64,000 nucleotides of DNA from Platycnemis pennipes (taxonomy: Eukaryota > Arthropoda > Insecta > Odonata > Platycnemididae): assembly GCA_933228895.1 (NCBI GenBank), contig OW121849.1:37914354-37978353 (forward strand). The letters run 5' to 3'. The notes under the pieces are model-generated. The model did not search any database. It was not told the origin of the DNA and worked only from the letters and a program-made list of their open reading frames with translations. This document shows, one piece after another, positions 1-13,395 of this stretch (position 1 is the stretch's first letter; each line of letters opens with the position of its first letter). A program made the translations under genes and the position numbers.

Positions 1-1060
1 CGATCCGATGGGAATTCCTCGGATAAATTATCTGTCACGCTTGGTTGCATATATGTTGTGCGCGCACTCGCTCAAATGCGGAGGCAGCGTTGCGCGTTAT
101 CTCGATTTTGCGCGATCCGGGGAATCCGACTGATTCATGGCTCAAAACTGAATTCCCAATTAAATCGCGTTTTGGGGGCGGCGGGGGGGACTGGAACGAT
201 CTCTCTCTATCTCCCTCCATCCAAAGCGGTCTTGCGCTCGCTCCACTGACCACAAAATGGACGCTGTATCGGGTATTTGCGAAAGGGGAAGGGGGGAGGG
301 GGAGAGGAAGAGTTCTCCGGGGGTGGGAAATGGGGAAAATGCCGGGATCTAACGAGGTCTCACATCCCTCTCGCCCCTATTCGACTCCCGTCTCCTACAC
401 CCGTCCCAACATGACCCCCCCCATCCCCCCCCCCCCCCTCCGCTCTCCCGCACCTTGCGAACACGTGTGTGTTGAGAGGGAGCCCCGCTGCAAGTCCTAA
501 CAATAATAAATCACGTAATTGGAGAAGGAAGATTGATGAACGCAATTATCGCCGTTTTGTCGGAGACGGTGCAGCCGGATCATGCTCCACCGGGCGTCGC
601 TTGGCAACGAGGAGCAAAGCATGCTTCCGCCATCCCTAAATATGTTCTCGCGTGTGCCTTATATCTCTGTGCATGCGTAGAGTGCATGCGACCGTCTTAA
701 TTAACCTGCAGCGACAAAGGAACCGAGCGAAAGGGGAGGGACGATACGTTCAGGGAATGGAATGATCTGTCCCCCTTCTCCGAGCCGGAATCAACCCTTC
801 TGCCCACCCTCCACATTTCCCCTCTATCTCTCACGTAATGGTACACCTATACCGGAGCCCACCCCACCCAGGGTAAGGGTTATATGACAATCTTGCTCCC
901 TTCCTCCCCTCTTCATCCCTTCAGCCCACGTGTTTCACTTAAGGGATGCATTGTGCTACCGCCTCGTATCGGGACAAAAGGAAACGGGGAATCATGCGCC
1001 GGGATTGGAAGGCTTTCGTACGGGAGGAGGGGTTGGATGGAAGAGGATAGAAGGAGTCTT
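1..1060. other. G/C-rich low-complexity island, no gene
   Basis: This stretch is richer in G+C than most of the window and alternates purine-rich and pyrimidine-rich blocks, with a G-rich block near 175-190 and a run of 14 C at 425-438. Several overlapping open frames on both strands come from this biased composition. None has a recognisable domain or a credible start context. It resembles the other pyrimidine islands of the window but is less clean. Confidence 0.5.
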
Positions 1061-2174
1061 GCTGCTTAATGCTGACCTAGGTAAGCAGAACTGATAAGTA
1101 GCTCGGTTTTCAGTGAGTTCAGAGAGATAGCAGGGATGCGAGGTGGGACGGGGAGGAACGGGAGGAAGACGAAGGCGTTTCCGCAATGGAGGATATGATT
1201 GGTGGGGTTCTCGTCGAGTAGGAAGTGAGTTTACACAATAACTACTGTCATTTCGTTTCCTGCCGATAAACAGCACGTGTTCCGAAGTTCGCAGCTCAGT
1301 TTCACTTGCTTCAAAAGGAACATGCCGCCATTTGGAAGTATTGGATCAAAAGAGAACCAAGTATATCACCGAAAATGTTTCGAAAAGAGTGAATGAGAAC
1401 TTTGAGAGAAAAGTGACATTTTACCTACTAAGAGGTGCTACTGATTTCCAAGAACGGTATTTAATGGAGAAAATGATAATAAATAGAGACAAAAGTGGAA
1501 TTGATTTAGTGTTTGTCCGAAAAGTATCGTCAGTGAGTCGATGAAAAAATGTATAGATCTGATCGGTACAAAACACTAAAAGGTTTCAAAACAGGCTTCT
1601 CTTGCATCTATTCATCGCTTACAGCGAAATTATATTAACCTGTGTATTAACCTTAACTGTAAAGCGATAGTTAGTTTCTATGATCAGTTTCCTTCGGATG
1701 AAGGGAGGTCTAAATGGACAATAAATTCCTTCCACGATTCTCTCATAGGATACCATGCCCCGCCTTAATCTTGCAAACTCCCGTTAATCATTACAAACGT
1801 CCGACCTCCTCTTCCCTCTAATCTATCTCATCAACATTCTTCCATGTATGCTGAAAATGCAGAAGTGTTCCCTTATTCAATGATAGGATGGGATGTGATC
1901 ACGTCTGCCACACACCCTTGCGTTGGCATGCAGGTTTTCCATGACTATATAGATATTGTGGGACGCAAAGTAGTGGTATACATGAATTATAAGGCACGAA
2001 TGGGTGAGAAACTAACATTAGAAATGCTGTGGAGCGCTACATTGAACTACATTTTAGCCTCAAGATTATCAGTTATAATGAAAATGATTTCGAAAAAAGT
2101 TATGCCACCTTGTCTCTAGTTTCGTATTCTGATGTTCCCTTTCTTACTTGGAGGAATATTAAGAACAGAAATAT
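1061..2174. other. AT-rich non-coding stretch
   Basis: I see no element ends, tRNA-like boxes or splice-bounded open exons here. Short open frames at 1,332-1,544 and 1,844-2,119 look like chance in AT-rich sequence. Confidence 0.5.
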
Positions 2175-2841
2175 TAGGGGAGAGTGGGGTTAAATGGACC
2201 TCAATTGATTTTTTCAATTTGAATTTGCGTGCATGTTTCATGAGCTGGAGAGTTCAAATTTTTACTGTAGACGGCTTTTGGCTCCGCAAAGTAACGTCAG
2301 CTGTTTTGCGCCATTTGTGGCAGTGTGAACCCATTTATGTCTTTGTGTTTGTTGTCGCGTGGTCGCTCAAAATATTTAGTGCTCCGAAAGTTTTAATTGC
2401 TGATAGTGTTTGTGAAGTTTTCATTGTGAATTTTGGTACCCTAGGTAAGTGGATAGTGCTCTCCCTGAAAAAAATGGAGTTCAGGGGTCAATCAGGGATC
2501 GCCTTTCCAACTGCCAAAACTTGCTGTGGGGCTAAATGGTCCGTATACTGTGGGGCTAAATGGACCGCGTGTTTTTCATGCATTTCGGGGTTTTCTTTGT
2601 TTTCACGGAGAAGGAAATCATCGAGGATCTATTAGCTGTGGAGGCCGCAAGAGTGCACCTGTAGCTCCAAAGAAGGGCGGACACCCAGCGAAAAATCCAC
2701 GCAAAAATTAACAAGCTTGTATCAGTTATAGAGAACAAAATTTTCCAGAAGATAGACCGTTTTTCGGAAGTAAAATTGTCTTAATCCGCCAACCAGAAAG
2801 CCGCCAACGAAAAACGGTCAATTTAGTCCCACTTTCCCCTA
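2175..2841. mobile_element. Non-autonomous pogo/Tc1-like DNA transposon
   Basis: The left end reads GGGGAGAGTGGGGTTAAATG from 2,177. The right end, read on the minus strand from 2,839, is GGGGAAAGTGGGACTAAATT, so imperfect terminal inverted repeats of about 24 bp bound a 663-bp element. A TA lies immediately outside each end (2,175-2,176 and 2,840-2,841), which fits the TA target duplication of the Tc1/mariner/pogo superfamily. Inside, near 2,522-2,570, the end-like motif GTGGGGCTAAATGG occurs twice more in direct orientation. No transposase is readable. The open frames at 2,132-2,635 and 2,526-2,711 show no helix-turn-helix or DDE pattern, so this is probably a deletion derivative mobilised in trans. 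The superfamily is inferred from the TA duplication and end sequence only. Confidence 0.6.
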
Positions 2842-4411
2842 CTATGTGCCTTCCTCCTTATCAACTCACTATTTTATGTTCAGGAAATGGCTCTAGCCAA
2901 CTTTTCGGTCTTCTTATATCCTTAATGTCCTATCTCAATTTAGAATTCAGCAACTTCTCGTGTAATCTCCCTTTTCCCTCTCCAATCCATATCCTATTAT
3001 ATATTTACTATATTCACCAATTTCGGTTTTCTGCGTTGGGTATTTATTCGATTCCAGTACATAAAATCAATAAGCCTAAGAATGCAATTACTTTATCCAT
3101 TCAGATGTATTCATCCCCCTTATGATTTATGGCTGGTCATGATAGAAAGCTTGGTAATATAAAAAAGGGGTGAGACAACCCAAAGATTGGTTTTTCGAAT
3201 CACACTCTTGGCATGGATGTTATATTTCTTCTAGAATTAATATCATAGGATAGAGCCCCCTGTATAACTTCTTATGATGGAGCACCTAAAACTGAAGACA
3301 TCGTCTACTATAGTTGACGCCTTCAAAGTCTCCTACCTCGAAAATCTGATTTCAAATATTCATGTTTGCACATTTCAATGTCACTAATATTTGGTATGAA
3401 ATATCATTTAAATGTTAGGGTGATTTTAAAATCGCAGTTTTATCCCTTGCCTACATTTCAAGTTGTGTCCTGCCGAAGAATTTCGTAGATAAAATGGCGA
3501 GACCGACTAGCAAGCGAAGACGTCGAAGAGTCGAAGAAAGTAGAAGCCTGCTGGAAACCGTAATAAGAAGATGGAACGATATAATTGGTCATATCTTGAG
3601 CCATGATGGTATGACGAAGACAATAATTGGGGAAAAAAGACTAGATATGTGAAACAAGTAGTAAAAGAAAATAAATTTCTATAGATATGAAGAGTTTACT
3701 CAATAGGAGAACCGAGGGAAGAGCCACGCCAAACTAGTCGTTGTGATATTACAGCCTTAAAATTCCTTTTCTTACTGTCATTTTCTGCTAGACTAAAAAA
3801 AATACTTTTTGATTTTGCTGAAATATTATTTAAAACTAATGTGCTTTGTATATCGCCACTCATTTGGTCCGCGTGATCGCGTTCAGGCTTTGAAGGTACT
3901 TGAGGATAGGCATAACCTTATCCAAGTGGCGGGGTTCTGTTTTGAAAGACGCACTAGTTGGGAGAGATATACATGGTGATAAGGATTGAAGCGATGGAGA
4001 TTGTTGGAATTGGGAAGTGAGAGATTGTTGCGAGGAAGGATGATGAAGGGAGCAGAGACTGCTTCTGTTGCGCTTTGGCATCCTGTCTTGGGGTAAGTTT
4101 TGGATTCGGAGGCTGGTAGAGGTGTCGAGGGAAGACGTCGACAATAAGGGGGAAGAGATACGGAGAGGAAGGAGGGGGGAGTCGAAGGAGGAGGTGGGTT
4201 TGTGGTTTTGGGTTCCAATCTCGCGGAAAGCTTTCTAGGAAGGGAACGCTCTGTATAGCAATTGTGGATGAGAATACGAATATCCTCTTTTGCCTGTGCC
4301 GTTTGTGGTTAGTAAAATGAAGCTCATTTTCGTTGACAGGGAATATCTTAAAGTGGAAAATACAAAAGATTGACTTCCGTTGCTCATGCTCTCCTCTTTT
4401 TTAATCTTCAG
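2842..4411. other. Non-coding, mostly AT-rich
   Basis: No structured element was found. A purine-rich (G/A) patch lies at about 4,000-4,200. If the exon model below is right, this is the tail of an intron. Confidence 0.45.
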
Positions 4412-4528
4412 GTAATTTTGGAACTGAATCGTCTAGTCCAGGTGCTACTCCAAACTTAATTTTTCAACGTCGATCGATCCACATAGGCTCATCGGTCGGA
4501 ATGTCGAATGGCATTGACCCGTTCAAAG
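4412..4528 (+). CDS. Candidate internal exon A of an unidentified host gene
   Basis: A pyrimidine tract (CTCTCCTCTTTTTTAATCTTCAG) ends at 4,411. It is followed by 117 nt open in one frame, then the strong donor AAAG|GTAAGT at 4,529. The exon carries 2 nt of a split codon, 38 full codons and 1 nt, so it is phase 1 at both ends. The translation is balanced and protein-like, for example SIHIGSSVGMSNGIDPFK at its C-terminal end, and the exon holds more CpG than its flanks, as coding DNA often does. Its last split codon (G) joins in frame to exon B at 26,319 to give Ala. I do not recognise the protein. The N-terminal part would lie upstream of the window. This is an inference from splice signals and phase, with no homology support. 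Confidence 0.42.
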
Positions 4529-7500
4529 GTAAGTGTTGTATGTTAATTATTATTATACAAACAAGATATAATATTGTTTTGATTTTAGTGACCAAGTATT
4601 TTATTTCATGGGGACTTTTTTCCGTATAATGGTTAATTGAATTTTATGCAATTACGTTACCTGGTGACTTCTTAGAAAATTAAAATCAGATGGAAAAATA
4701 AATGATTTCGGTAATTTACTCCCCAATTTCGACTGAAAACGTAAATCTATCAGTAGAAGATACGTTGTGAAGAATCAAAACTATGTTGCCGTTTCAGTAA
4801 TTGTGTTGTGGAAGGATCGATTAACGCTGTTGTGTTATAGAACGTAAAAAATGGAAAAATTAGCTTTCATCAGGGTAATCTATTAATTTCAATAGCAAAG
4901 TTATGTGTCTCATGTCAATATTTTAATATTTCATCATCCTCAATTATGTCCTACGTGGAATACTCTGAAGACCGGGACAATACTTTAATGCTTGATTAAG
5001 TAGGCTAGAACATGTTTACACCTTATTCCCTTCCAAAGGGAATTATGTAAAACAACTATTCTCTTATTTTGTTATAAAAATTTTAAGGCTGGGTTGTATA
5101 CTAATTTTCAGTATTTAAGAACCATACGTCAACATTAGGATAAGTTTCGAATTGATAATAAAAGCACAAAGGGTATGACATTTAAAATTATGTTTAAAAG
5201 AAAACAATTACCAGTATAGTGTAGCACTTAATAGCAATCCTACTAAATGGATTTGGCCTTTAGTAAAAATTAAATAAAAAATACAATAAAAACTGTAAGA
5301 ATGGGCTTCATTTTATTTCTGTGGAGATAAAAGCCAATAGAAGTTTGATGACAGTAGCCACACAAATTACCTATAAGTACTTTAATTACTTCTTAGCCAA
5401 AAATGTGTATGTAACTAAAATGTAAGGTCCCTAGATTACATTAAAGTCACTTTTACAGGCATGATAAACATCAAAACAAACGTATATGCAGAAACTGGGG
5501 AAATTACGTTAAGAGATCGTACCGCTGATATATGACCGGTCTCATTTGGAGTAGTTCTTAGCGTTACCCCTAAGATACTAGCCACCCGACGAGCATTTAT
5601 TTGCTTATTATAGGAAGGTATTGATCTTAATGGAACAAATATTAGCAACGCTACTATATCTTGGTTAGCAGAATTCTACATGTGCTGTTACTTTGAGCGT
5701 GCTGACAAAAATAACAGTCAGTACGTTTAAGTGCTCTTAGGCTTTCGATGAACAATGCTTAAAAGGAAAAGGTGCACTTAATCGTTTTCGCCCATTTAAG
5801 CGGATATTCGAACCAGACGGAGGAGGAAATAGTCACTCGAAATCAAATTAAATTCTCGTCAGGTTCCTAGGTCTTTTTATAAAAAAGGCCAAATCTTTTG
5901 CCTCTGGATCCACATCAAATGAGATATTCTGTGTGCGTGTGAGAGAGAAGAAAGATTGCGATAGTGAGGGTTGAAAGCTCTCTCAGCTCTCAAAGAGTGT
6001 ATCTGGAAAGACCCTTAAGGGGAATCAAGTCTCTATTCTTCTCAGTCCCTTGGAGCCAAGACGTCGAGCATCAAGAAAGAGAGCCATCGCATCCTGGCTC
6101 CGATTATCATTATTTCAATTAACTTCGTTCCGTGGATATCGAACATAACGAGGGCTTTGGTGAAGGGAGCCCATCATGCGAGAGCCGAAGACCTCAATCA
6201 CGCTGGGAGCGAAGTTTCCTCTTCACCTCTACGAGTCTTGCAATTGGCACTCCCCCACAGTAGGCCGGTATCTTATACGTTCCTCTTGACTAGATCCACA
6301 CGGTCGAGCAGAGCTGCTAAGTTAGTTCCATACGAGTCCATCTCTGATCGAATCCCTTTTTTTACTGTATTTCATTCAGTTTTGTAATTGAAGTTAAACT
6401 CGTTACTTTCTTTGATAATATTTCATTATTTTACACTTGTCTCATATAAATAAAGTAAAGGTCAACAAACTACTTCATAAAACTGCAGAAAATGCGTATT
6501 GTAGCTGGATGAAGAAAAAATCATAAGACAGGATCCATATTATTTTTAGAAAATAGTGTTCAATTAGTTTGGTATTATTCAAGCGTTTTAAATACCTGAA
6601 GTTTTTAGTCAATATTCATGCAAATTGATGATTTCAAATAATATCATGAATTAAACCAGTGTTTGTGTAGCAGAGCGAGTTATTTTGAATGTTCTCAAAA
6701 AAGCGTATGAAAATCAGTCTGGAGTAGTGGAAACAATATCTACCCAAGATGAATTGAGTTTTTTTTGGTAGTGTAGCTGCTTTTTAAAGTCCACTCAGTA
6801 CGAAAGAGCAGAGTTAAGCGAATGTCTTTAAGGGCCAAGAACTATAGCATCAAAGATCGCAAGGATTCGGGACATTCTCATCTTGATCGAACTATATAAT
6901 TGTATAGCAGATTTCAGGTTGCTAAATTTACTTTAACAGGTGGCTAAGAAAAAAACTTTTCTAAGGTGCAACTGCAACTTTTTAATGTAAATTATGTGCC
7001 GAACCTCCCATGGCATACATTTCCTCCGATCATATTAGTACTTAAACCTATGCTGCACATTTACGAAGAAATTTGAACATTTCAATCACTAATTACCGTT
7101 CAGCTTCCTTGCACTTCTTAACCCTCGAGCCATTCTTTACCTAGATCTTTTTCAATAGGAGTCTGTGACTTTGGATAGGGAGGCAATTCGTAATTTTCTT
7201 TATATTTCACCTATATATTGTGTTGGGAATTCTTGCTAAAAAATAGTTTACACTACTCCTATCAATGATGTAAATCGATTCTTTAGATTAACTTATATTT
7301 TTTTTCGTCCATAGAAGAGAGAGTGCCTACGAGCAGATTATTGAGATATCAAAACTCCTATCCACGTTATGAAATCTCGTCATTATTCAACATAGAGCAG
7401 ATAGGATGGCATGGATGGCAAAATTACCATTCCTATAATAAGGATTTGTTTTTATACCAGCTGTTGCTAAAGGGCTAAAAAAGCACCTTTCGTATTATGC

Positions 7501-8429
7501 ATTTAGTATTGAATTTTGAAGAAACTATAATTCTAGGTTCAATCAATATCGAGAAAAAATGCAACTATCAATAATGGCTCTTAACGAGAGATTAATCATG
7601 GTAAATTAATCCGTTTCCATTGTTAACGGTCCGTGTAGAACTCTCATATTATTATCTCCATAAAATATAAGCAAAAATTTGATTCACATATTTTTTGAGA
7701 AAAATAATCAGATCATAAATGCGCGTTGCGTTAACTTATATATAATTCAGCCGGAATTTCGTTTGACTTAAATTTATGAAGTATTGTGTTTAAGCGAGTC
7801 AAAATAACTTAGCAGCTTCGCACTAATTTTATTTTACTATGTTTGTTGTTTGTTGCTTGTTGAAAAGAAGAAAAAAATAAAATCATTGAAAAACACGCCA
7901 TGATTTGATCATACTAACAATCATATTTTTAACTGATTAAATTTGTAATTTCTACTCGTATGAGAAAACCTAAGCTGAGGTTATTGTGGCCTAAAAACCT
8001 TACGCCCTTCTATAGGAAGCCATAAAATTCTGTCGATTCATTAAATATTTAGTAAATTATTGAAATAGAAACCCGATTGGGTGCATGATAGCGACGTCAT
8101 TGGTTACTGAAATCCCTGCTTACATGAGTGAGAAAAAAATACGGCTTTCCCTCGCTGATGTTTTATCACTTAGCGGAGGATTCCAGTGATGTTCCCGGGA
8201 GATGTTTGTTTATCATGGGAATTGCTGTCGTTTCCCTTGCCGAGCACGTAAAATAATCGTTAAGGGGGCGAGTGTTGGAAAATCGTTTGCCGATTACGCC
8301 CGGTAATGGATAGGGCGGAGATTGCGTCGGATTTCAGCATCTCGCCGTTTGGAGCGGAGTGCAACTCCATGGACAACAACTGGGTTCGGAGCCGAGAGGA
8401 GTAAACCAGGGTGAGTTAGTTACTCGCTC
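4529..8429. other. AT-rich stretch, presumed intron
   Basis: No transposon ends, SINE boxes or further exon candidates with matching phase were found. It would belong to the roughly 21.8-kb intron between exons A and B. Confidence 0.4.
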
Positions 8430-9215
8430 ACGAAACGCTTTCCATCTACTCTTCCCGCTCTTTTCACTTTGCAAGTCCCATTCCCGTCTTTCCTCTCCAA
8501 CTCTCTTCCTCTCGCCTTTACCGTCCTCAACTCCATTTCTGCTTCTCCTTTTAGAATCCCATTTTCTGTCTCTGTCCATCCGCGGGGCACGGACCACGCA
8601 CCTCGTTCGCCGTCAATTGCTAGTGCCTGCATGCCCTAACCACCCCTATTATTCCACCCTCCTCTCACATCCAGTCCTCCCACGCACCCCCACTCTCTCC
8701 ACCACCGCCTCCCCAACCATCATCCCCCCTGGTCGCTGTCCCTACGCGATTTTTTTCGCCCACCTTTCGTCCTATTCCCCGCCCCCAAAAGGGTTTTATC
8801 TCATTCCGTGCAGCGGAGCAGAAACATCTGCGCGCGTCGCAACCCGAGTTTCAGAGGAAGCGGACGAGAGAGCTTAGAGAGGTGGCGAACCGTTCGGGGC
8901 GATGTGACAGAAGACAGGTTTTTGGAGGGGGGGGGGGAGGAATGGTTTTGCGGAAGGAGGGATTCGCGTGGGTGGATGGGTGGGATGTGTCGTGGCCGGA
9001 TGGTCTCCGGTGGGGAGTAAGGGGTTTGGTGGAGGTCCGAGAGGGAAAATTGTGTGAAACGGAGAGGATGAAAAGGGCTGAGGGGGAGACAAAAGGTAGG
9101 ATAATCGGACAAATGGGGAAGAACGGCATCCAGGGCGTTGAGGAGCGGAATGATCGGTGTGTGTGGGGTCACTCAAAGGAAAGATTGAAAGGGGGGATGA
9201 GAGGGAAGACAAGAG
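8430..9215. other. Pyrimidine island switching to purine-rich
   Basis: From 8,430 to about 8,800 the + strand is nearly all C and T with scattered CpG. From about 8,885 to 9,215 it becomes G/A-rich, including a run of 11 G near 8,927-8,937. This composition produces open frames on both strands (for example 8,359-8,877 and 8,874-9,218) whose products are Ser/Pro/Leu-rich or Gly/Arg-rich with no domains. I call it non-coding. Its function is unknown. Confidence 0.5.
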
Positions 9216-11759
9216 CATGAATAGTATTAACTTTCCTAGGGATTATGAACACCGAGAAAAGATTTTTGTAAAAAAGCGGTGAAAAATTTGTGAGTCGAGA
9301 ATTTTTAAAAATCGCAATCGTGCATCAATTGAAATCTTTACTCTTTGCCCAAGAGGGAAGGTATCAAAGAAAACAAGACCAGTAATTCGAGTTGAAGGCT
9401 ATTCCAATTGAAAAGAATGGCCTTTTCGGACTTTATGGTGCAATAATTAGCCTCTAAAATATTTAAGCATGCTTTTAAAAAGGTATGAAACTTAGTTGCG
9501 CCCGCGAGTGTCCATTGACCAGTGCAAATACCACTCATTAGCAATTTTATTATTTCTGACTATATGTCCCGTTTTTCTCTCCTTTAGTATTATTAATTGT
9601 TGTTAACTCATCGGAAACTTATATCTATCTATCTAGTAGGGTGGTATTTGATGTTCAACAGCGCAGGATTGTCAAATTCAATATTAATACAGATCAAGTT
9701 GCATTTTTTAACAACATTTCGCTGTAAACATAATAATTCTACGATCCATATGAATTACACCGGCGATACGCAAAAACTGTGATTTAGACTCCAAATAGCG
9801 TCTGATATATCTTTTTAGTAGTATTTTTTAATATTTGTAGTACACTGAAGCAGGTAGAGAAATTTACGTGAATTTTTATTCATCAAACTACGAAAAAAAC
9901 TGATAATTGAGGTCACGGCTGATACTGGAACATTCTTGAAGTTGTTTTTAAGATGCTTTTTTTCTATGTAGTTCTGTCTTAGTATGGTCTGTAGTATGGT
10001 CTTCAAAAGGCATTATTTTTGAGCCTAAGGGCGTATAAATAAAATTCTGAGAATTATCTCTAAGCACGAGAAATACCTATTAGATTCTATAACGCCATAA
10101 CCATCAATTATTGCCAAAACTCTTGTAAAAGTCACCGATTTTTGAATTTCTACTGTATATTATTAGCCGTCACTATTACCTGTCAGATTTACTGAATTGT
10201 TAGGATTTCAACGCATCATTATTGCATTTAATATTTTTATTAAATAATATTTTATTAACTGGGGTCATTTATGGGGTACTGTTCATTGTAGAAGGCGCGA
10301 AGACGTGATGATGGACTTGGCGGTAGAAAATCAAAGGTTTTCGCTGAAACAGAATAGACAGGCTAGAACAAACTCACGAGATATACGTTTGGCTTCAAAA
10401 GACCAGGTGGGAGCTCTTGTGGGATTGCTGGGGATAGATAGAAGCAAGTACATAATAAAATGAACGTAGTATGCCCTGGAGTTCACTTTGAAGCTGAAAT
10501 AGAATCAGTGAAGGTATCGCGATGAAGCTTTCGATTAAGTTAAGGATCGTGCTATAAAAGCATAGAGGTACAGAATCCCGAGGCTCCACATTGGTTTTTT
10601 TTACTGCCCTAGAGCAAATCATATGGATGCGCCTGCCTTGTGTATGGAATTTCAATAGGCTTTTGTAAAACGGAATATTTTCTAGATATCGAGCGACCGT
10701 TTATTCAATTACTGTTGATTGCAAGCTAGTTCCTTTAATAATTTCAAACTGCTAATGCTTCCAAAATTAATTTTTTCCACCAACACTATTGATCAAAGAA
10801 GTTATGTGCCAGTAAATGGCATTCAATTATTTAACTTTTTAGCACGTAGAAAACTAATGACTTGACGAGGTTGAAGTGGATGCTGATTCTCTCTATTCTT
10901 TGGCGTGGATGCACTACAGGCAACGTCTTTAATTCCCATAACTAACCCTATACTAAACGCAGTCATATTATCCCACCTGCTACTTTTCATTTCATATATT
11001 TTGTACAAAATTTGTGTGAAGTAAAATTCAGCAATGAAGAAAAAAGTTTGTTTGATTCAAAACGATGTTGACAGAATGGATTTATTATTAACGCAAAGCT
11101 CGCGATAAATAAAAATGCAAATGCAATACCACGCGAAATGTGTAAACTTTTATGACCATATTAACGAAATAATTTCTTCTATGATGAGTTCCAAATTAAC
11201 GCAATTAGAGAAGACTTACAACGTTATGAATCTATTATTTTGATAGACGGTCTAAGCACATGGTGAAATCATCATTATCTATCGTAATCACAGTAATTAA
11301 GGCCGGATTTACGCTGCTCTTTGCTCTATCCTTCTGTCGGTTAGAATCTTCATATTTACGTTTTTATTCTATTACATGCGCTATGAAAAAATAGACCCTT
11401 GAAGTATCTTTACCGTGAGAAATAATTGTGATACAATTTAGAATTGGATTAACTCTCGGCATCAAATTTATTTAGAATTGTAAGGAAGTTGGAGAATGAA
11501 AAGGAGGCAAGTAATTAGCGAAGCCTATGTGGGAACATTCGGATAAGTTATCTTTTCATAATTTCGATGTTTTATCACTTGTGTACTATGTACTGCGTGC
11601 CTGAATAGTATCTGCCAGCAGATGTTCAGCAGGATGCATGGCCAATATTTACGGATTTCCGTATGCCCGTATTTACAGATGCAGACGTTTTTCTGTTGCC
11701 TCAATTCCCTCTCTGCCGTTTGAGTAGAATTCCTCGCTTTTGTCCCTCCAACTATTTTT
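9216..11759. other. AT-rich stretch without recognised features
   Basis: Short open frames only. I see no inverted ends, tRNA-like boxes or good splice-bounded exons. Confidence 0.45.
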
Positions 11760-12240
11760 TTTAAATGAACTGGTCTCCGCTCCCATCCCACCTCTCGGAC
11801 CCTATGTCCCACTCCCTCCGTTTGGACGCATACGCGTATAATTTCGTTCTAAAATTCGCTCCCGTGTACCAACAAACCAACTCCGATACCCTCCTCCTAA
11901 CCCCGAAAGGGGATGAATCATTTATTTGCTTTTGGGCTTTCCGGCCCCCCCTTTTCCCCCCAAACTCCCCCTCCCTTACTTCCTCGCTGTAATAAAACAC
12001 TGCGGTCCATCTCAAAAAATAATAAACGCCGCGTTCCTCTCATCCCATCCCTCTTCCTCTCGCCCTCCAGTAGGTAGATACGCCTTCTCCCTGAATACTC
12101 CGTGCCGACCCATTTTCCATGTTTCCATCCTCGTCATTCGTCCCTCGACTTGGTATCTTCGCCTACACCACGTCCCCTGCCCCTTTCAAATTCCCCCTCC
12201 AGTTGCCAATCCAGCCTCCCCCTCTCTGACTAGGAACCAT
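11760..12240. other. Pyrimidine-rich island
   Basis: The + strand is C/T-rich with stretches such as CCGGCCCCCCCTTTTCCCCC near 11,941. The open frames at 11,765-11,992 and 11,926-12,336 follow from low stop-codon density in such sequence and encode Pro/Ser-rich chance peptides. Confidence 0.5.
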
Positions 12241-12539
12241 AGCAGCTCAACCTCAATTCCAACTTTCGAATCTCACGAGAAAACGTTTTTCACCTCTAAT
12301 ACACAGTCTCTGATTGTCCTCTTTGAGGCTGTGTGATACCTCAAGGTATCATATGATTTATACGTTGTGATGTCGGAGACGGTAGATCACACTGTATATC
12401 AACGAGCAATATCGTTCGATGTCATGCGATAGTCGATACCACATGCCGGCCTAGGGAGTCAGGTAGATAACGTATTTTTAGCAGTTATTGGGGAGTTTTA
12501 CGTAGCTTTAGCAGTTATTGACCGCTAAGGTCAATAGCA

Positions 12540-12765
12540 CCAGTAGGAACTTAGTATTTTTTCGAGGATGAGGCGATTGTAATCCGGCGTTGGCATTATT
12601 CTTCTCTGACCAAAATTCGCGAAGAAGTCCACGGCCTAACATCCCATTAGATGGGAATATTACTGTTCTTGTAGAGCTCTTTGCACATCGCTCGATTTGG
12701 GTCTGGTATTTCAATGAAAATCTCTACCACAACCGGAATCCCAACCCGGGTCAATTAGATGGAAA
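12540..12765 (-). mobile_element. Degraded SINE-A copy
   Basis: Read on the minus strand, this matches the body of the SINE at 28,195-28,525. It has the tRNA-like head remnant (CCCGGGTTGGGATTCC), then the body blocks equivalent to GGGACGTTAAGCC and ATGCCGACGCCGG, here diverged to GGGATGTTAGGCC and ATGCCAACGCCGG. Family membership rests on the same order of blocks in several copies in this window. It is the most decayed copy. Confidence 0.5.
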
Positions 12766-13199
12766 GCTTATATTATGACAACTACACTAGCTCGAAACCA
12801 GAGTGGATAACGAGCTGTCCTAGTAGCTAGAATATTGCCTTTTCGCTTTCTGAACAAGGGGATGTAAGTATTGATTGTCCTGTGATTCATTTTCAGATTT
12901 GATGTTTAGGATGACATACAGACTGATTCTTCTATCCGATTATTTCTGTACAATTGCGTCTGTACATCGTTACGTTTACATCGTTCTCTCTTTGCTCCAT
13001 ACATCTCATATAACACCTATATTTTCAGTCCCCAATCATATTTCCCTCGAGGATGGTCTTCATCAAACTAAGATGCTGTCATGATTTCCCTGTTTTCTTT
13101 AAAATAATTCCTTCAATTTTTTTTTCTCCAACTCAACACTCGGCAATACTTATTAGGGCTATTGAGTTAATTTTCGTCATTTTTCTGTAATACTGGATG

Positions 13200-13395
13200 G
13201 TGATGTAGTTTGGTACACATAGCGGGTATCAAACTTGAAGTGCTCTCTACTTGACACTCAAATGGAGACCAGGATTCTACTCGAGAGCCACTGCTGCAGC
13301 TGAAACAGGAGTCAGGGCCCTAGGGGATGCAAGGATAGATCAGATAGAGAGGTAGTACTCCGGACAACGCACCAACCCGATCCCCTCTTTACGTC
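13200..13395 (-). mobile_element. Degraded SINE-A copy
   Basis: On the minus strand it starts with GGGGATCGGGTTGGTGCG, matching GGGGATCGTGTTGGTGTG of the better copy at 28.2-28.5 kb. It continues with GGGCCCTGACTCC, CATTTGAGTGTCAAGTAGAG and CACTTCAAGTTTGATAC. The distal body (the GACGTTAAGCC block) is missing, so it is truncated. Confidence 0.5.

Noticed and set aside
2132..2635. 167-codon frame overlapping the pogo-like element
   Set aside because: It crosses the element's left end and has no helix-turn-helix or DDE motif. It is not a transposase.
8359..8877. 172-codon + strand open frame
   Set aside because: Compositional artefact of a pyrimidine island, with overlapping frames on both strands.
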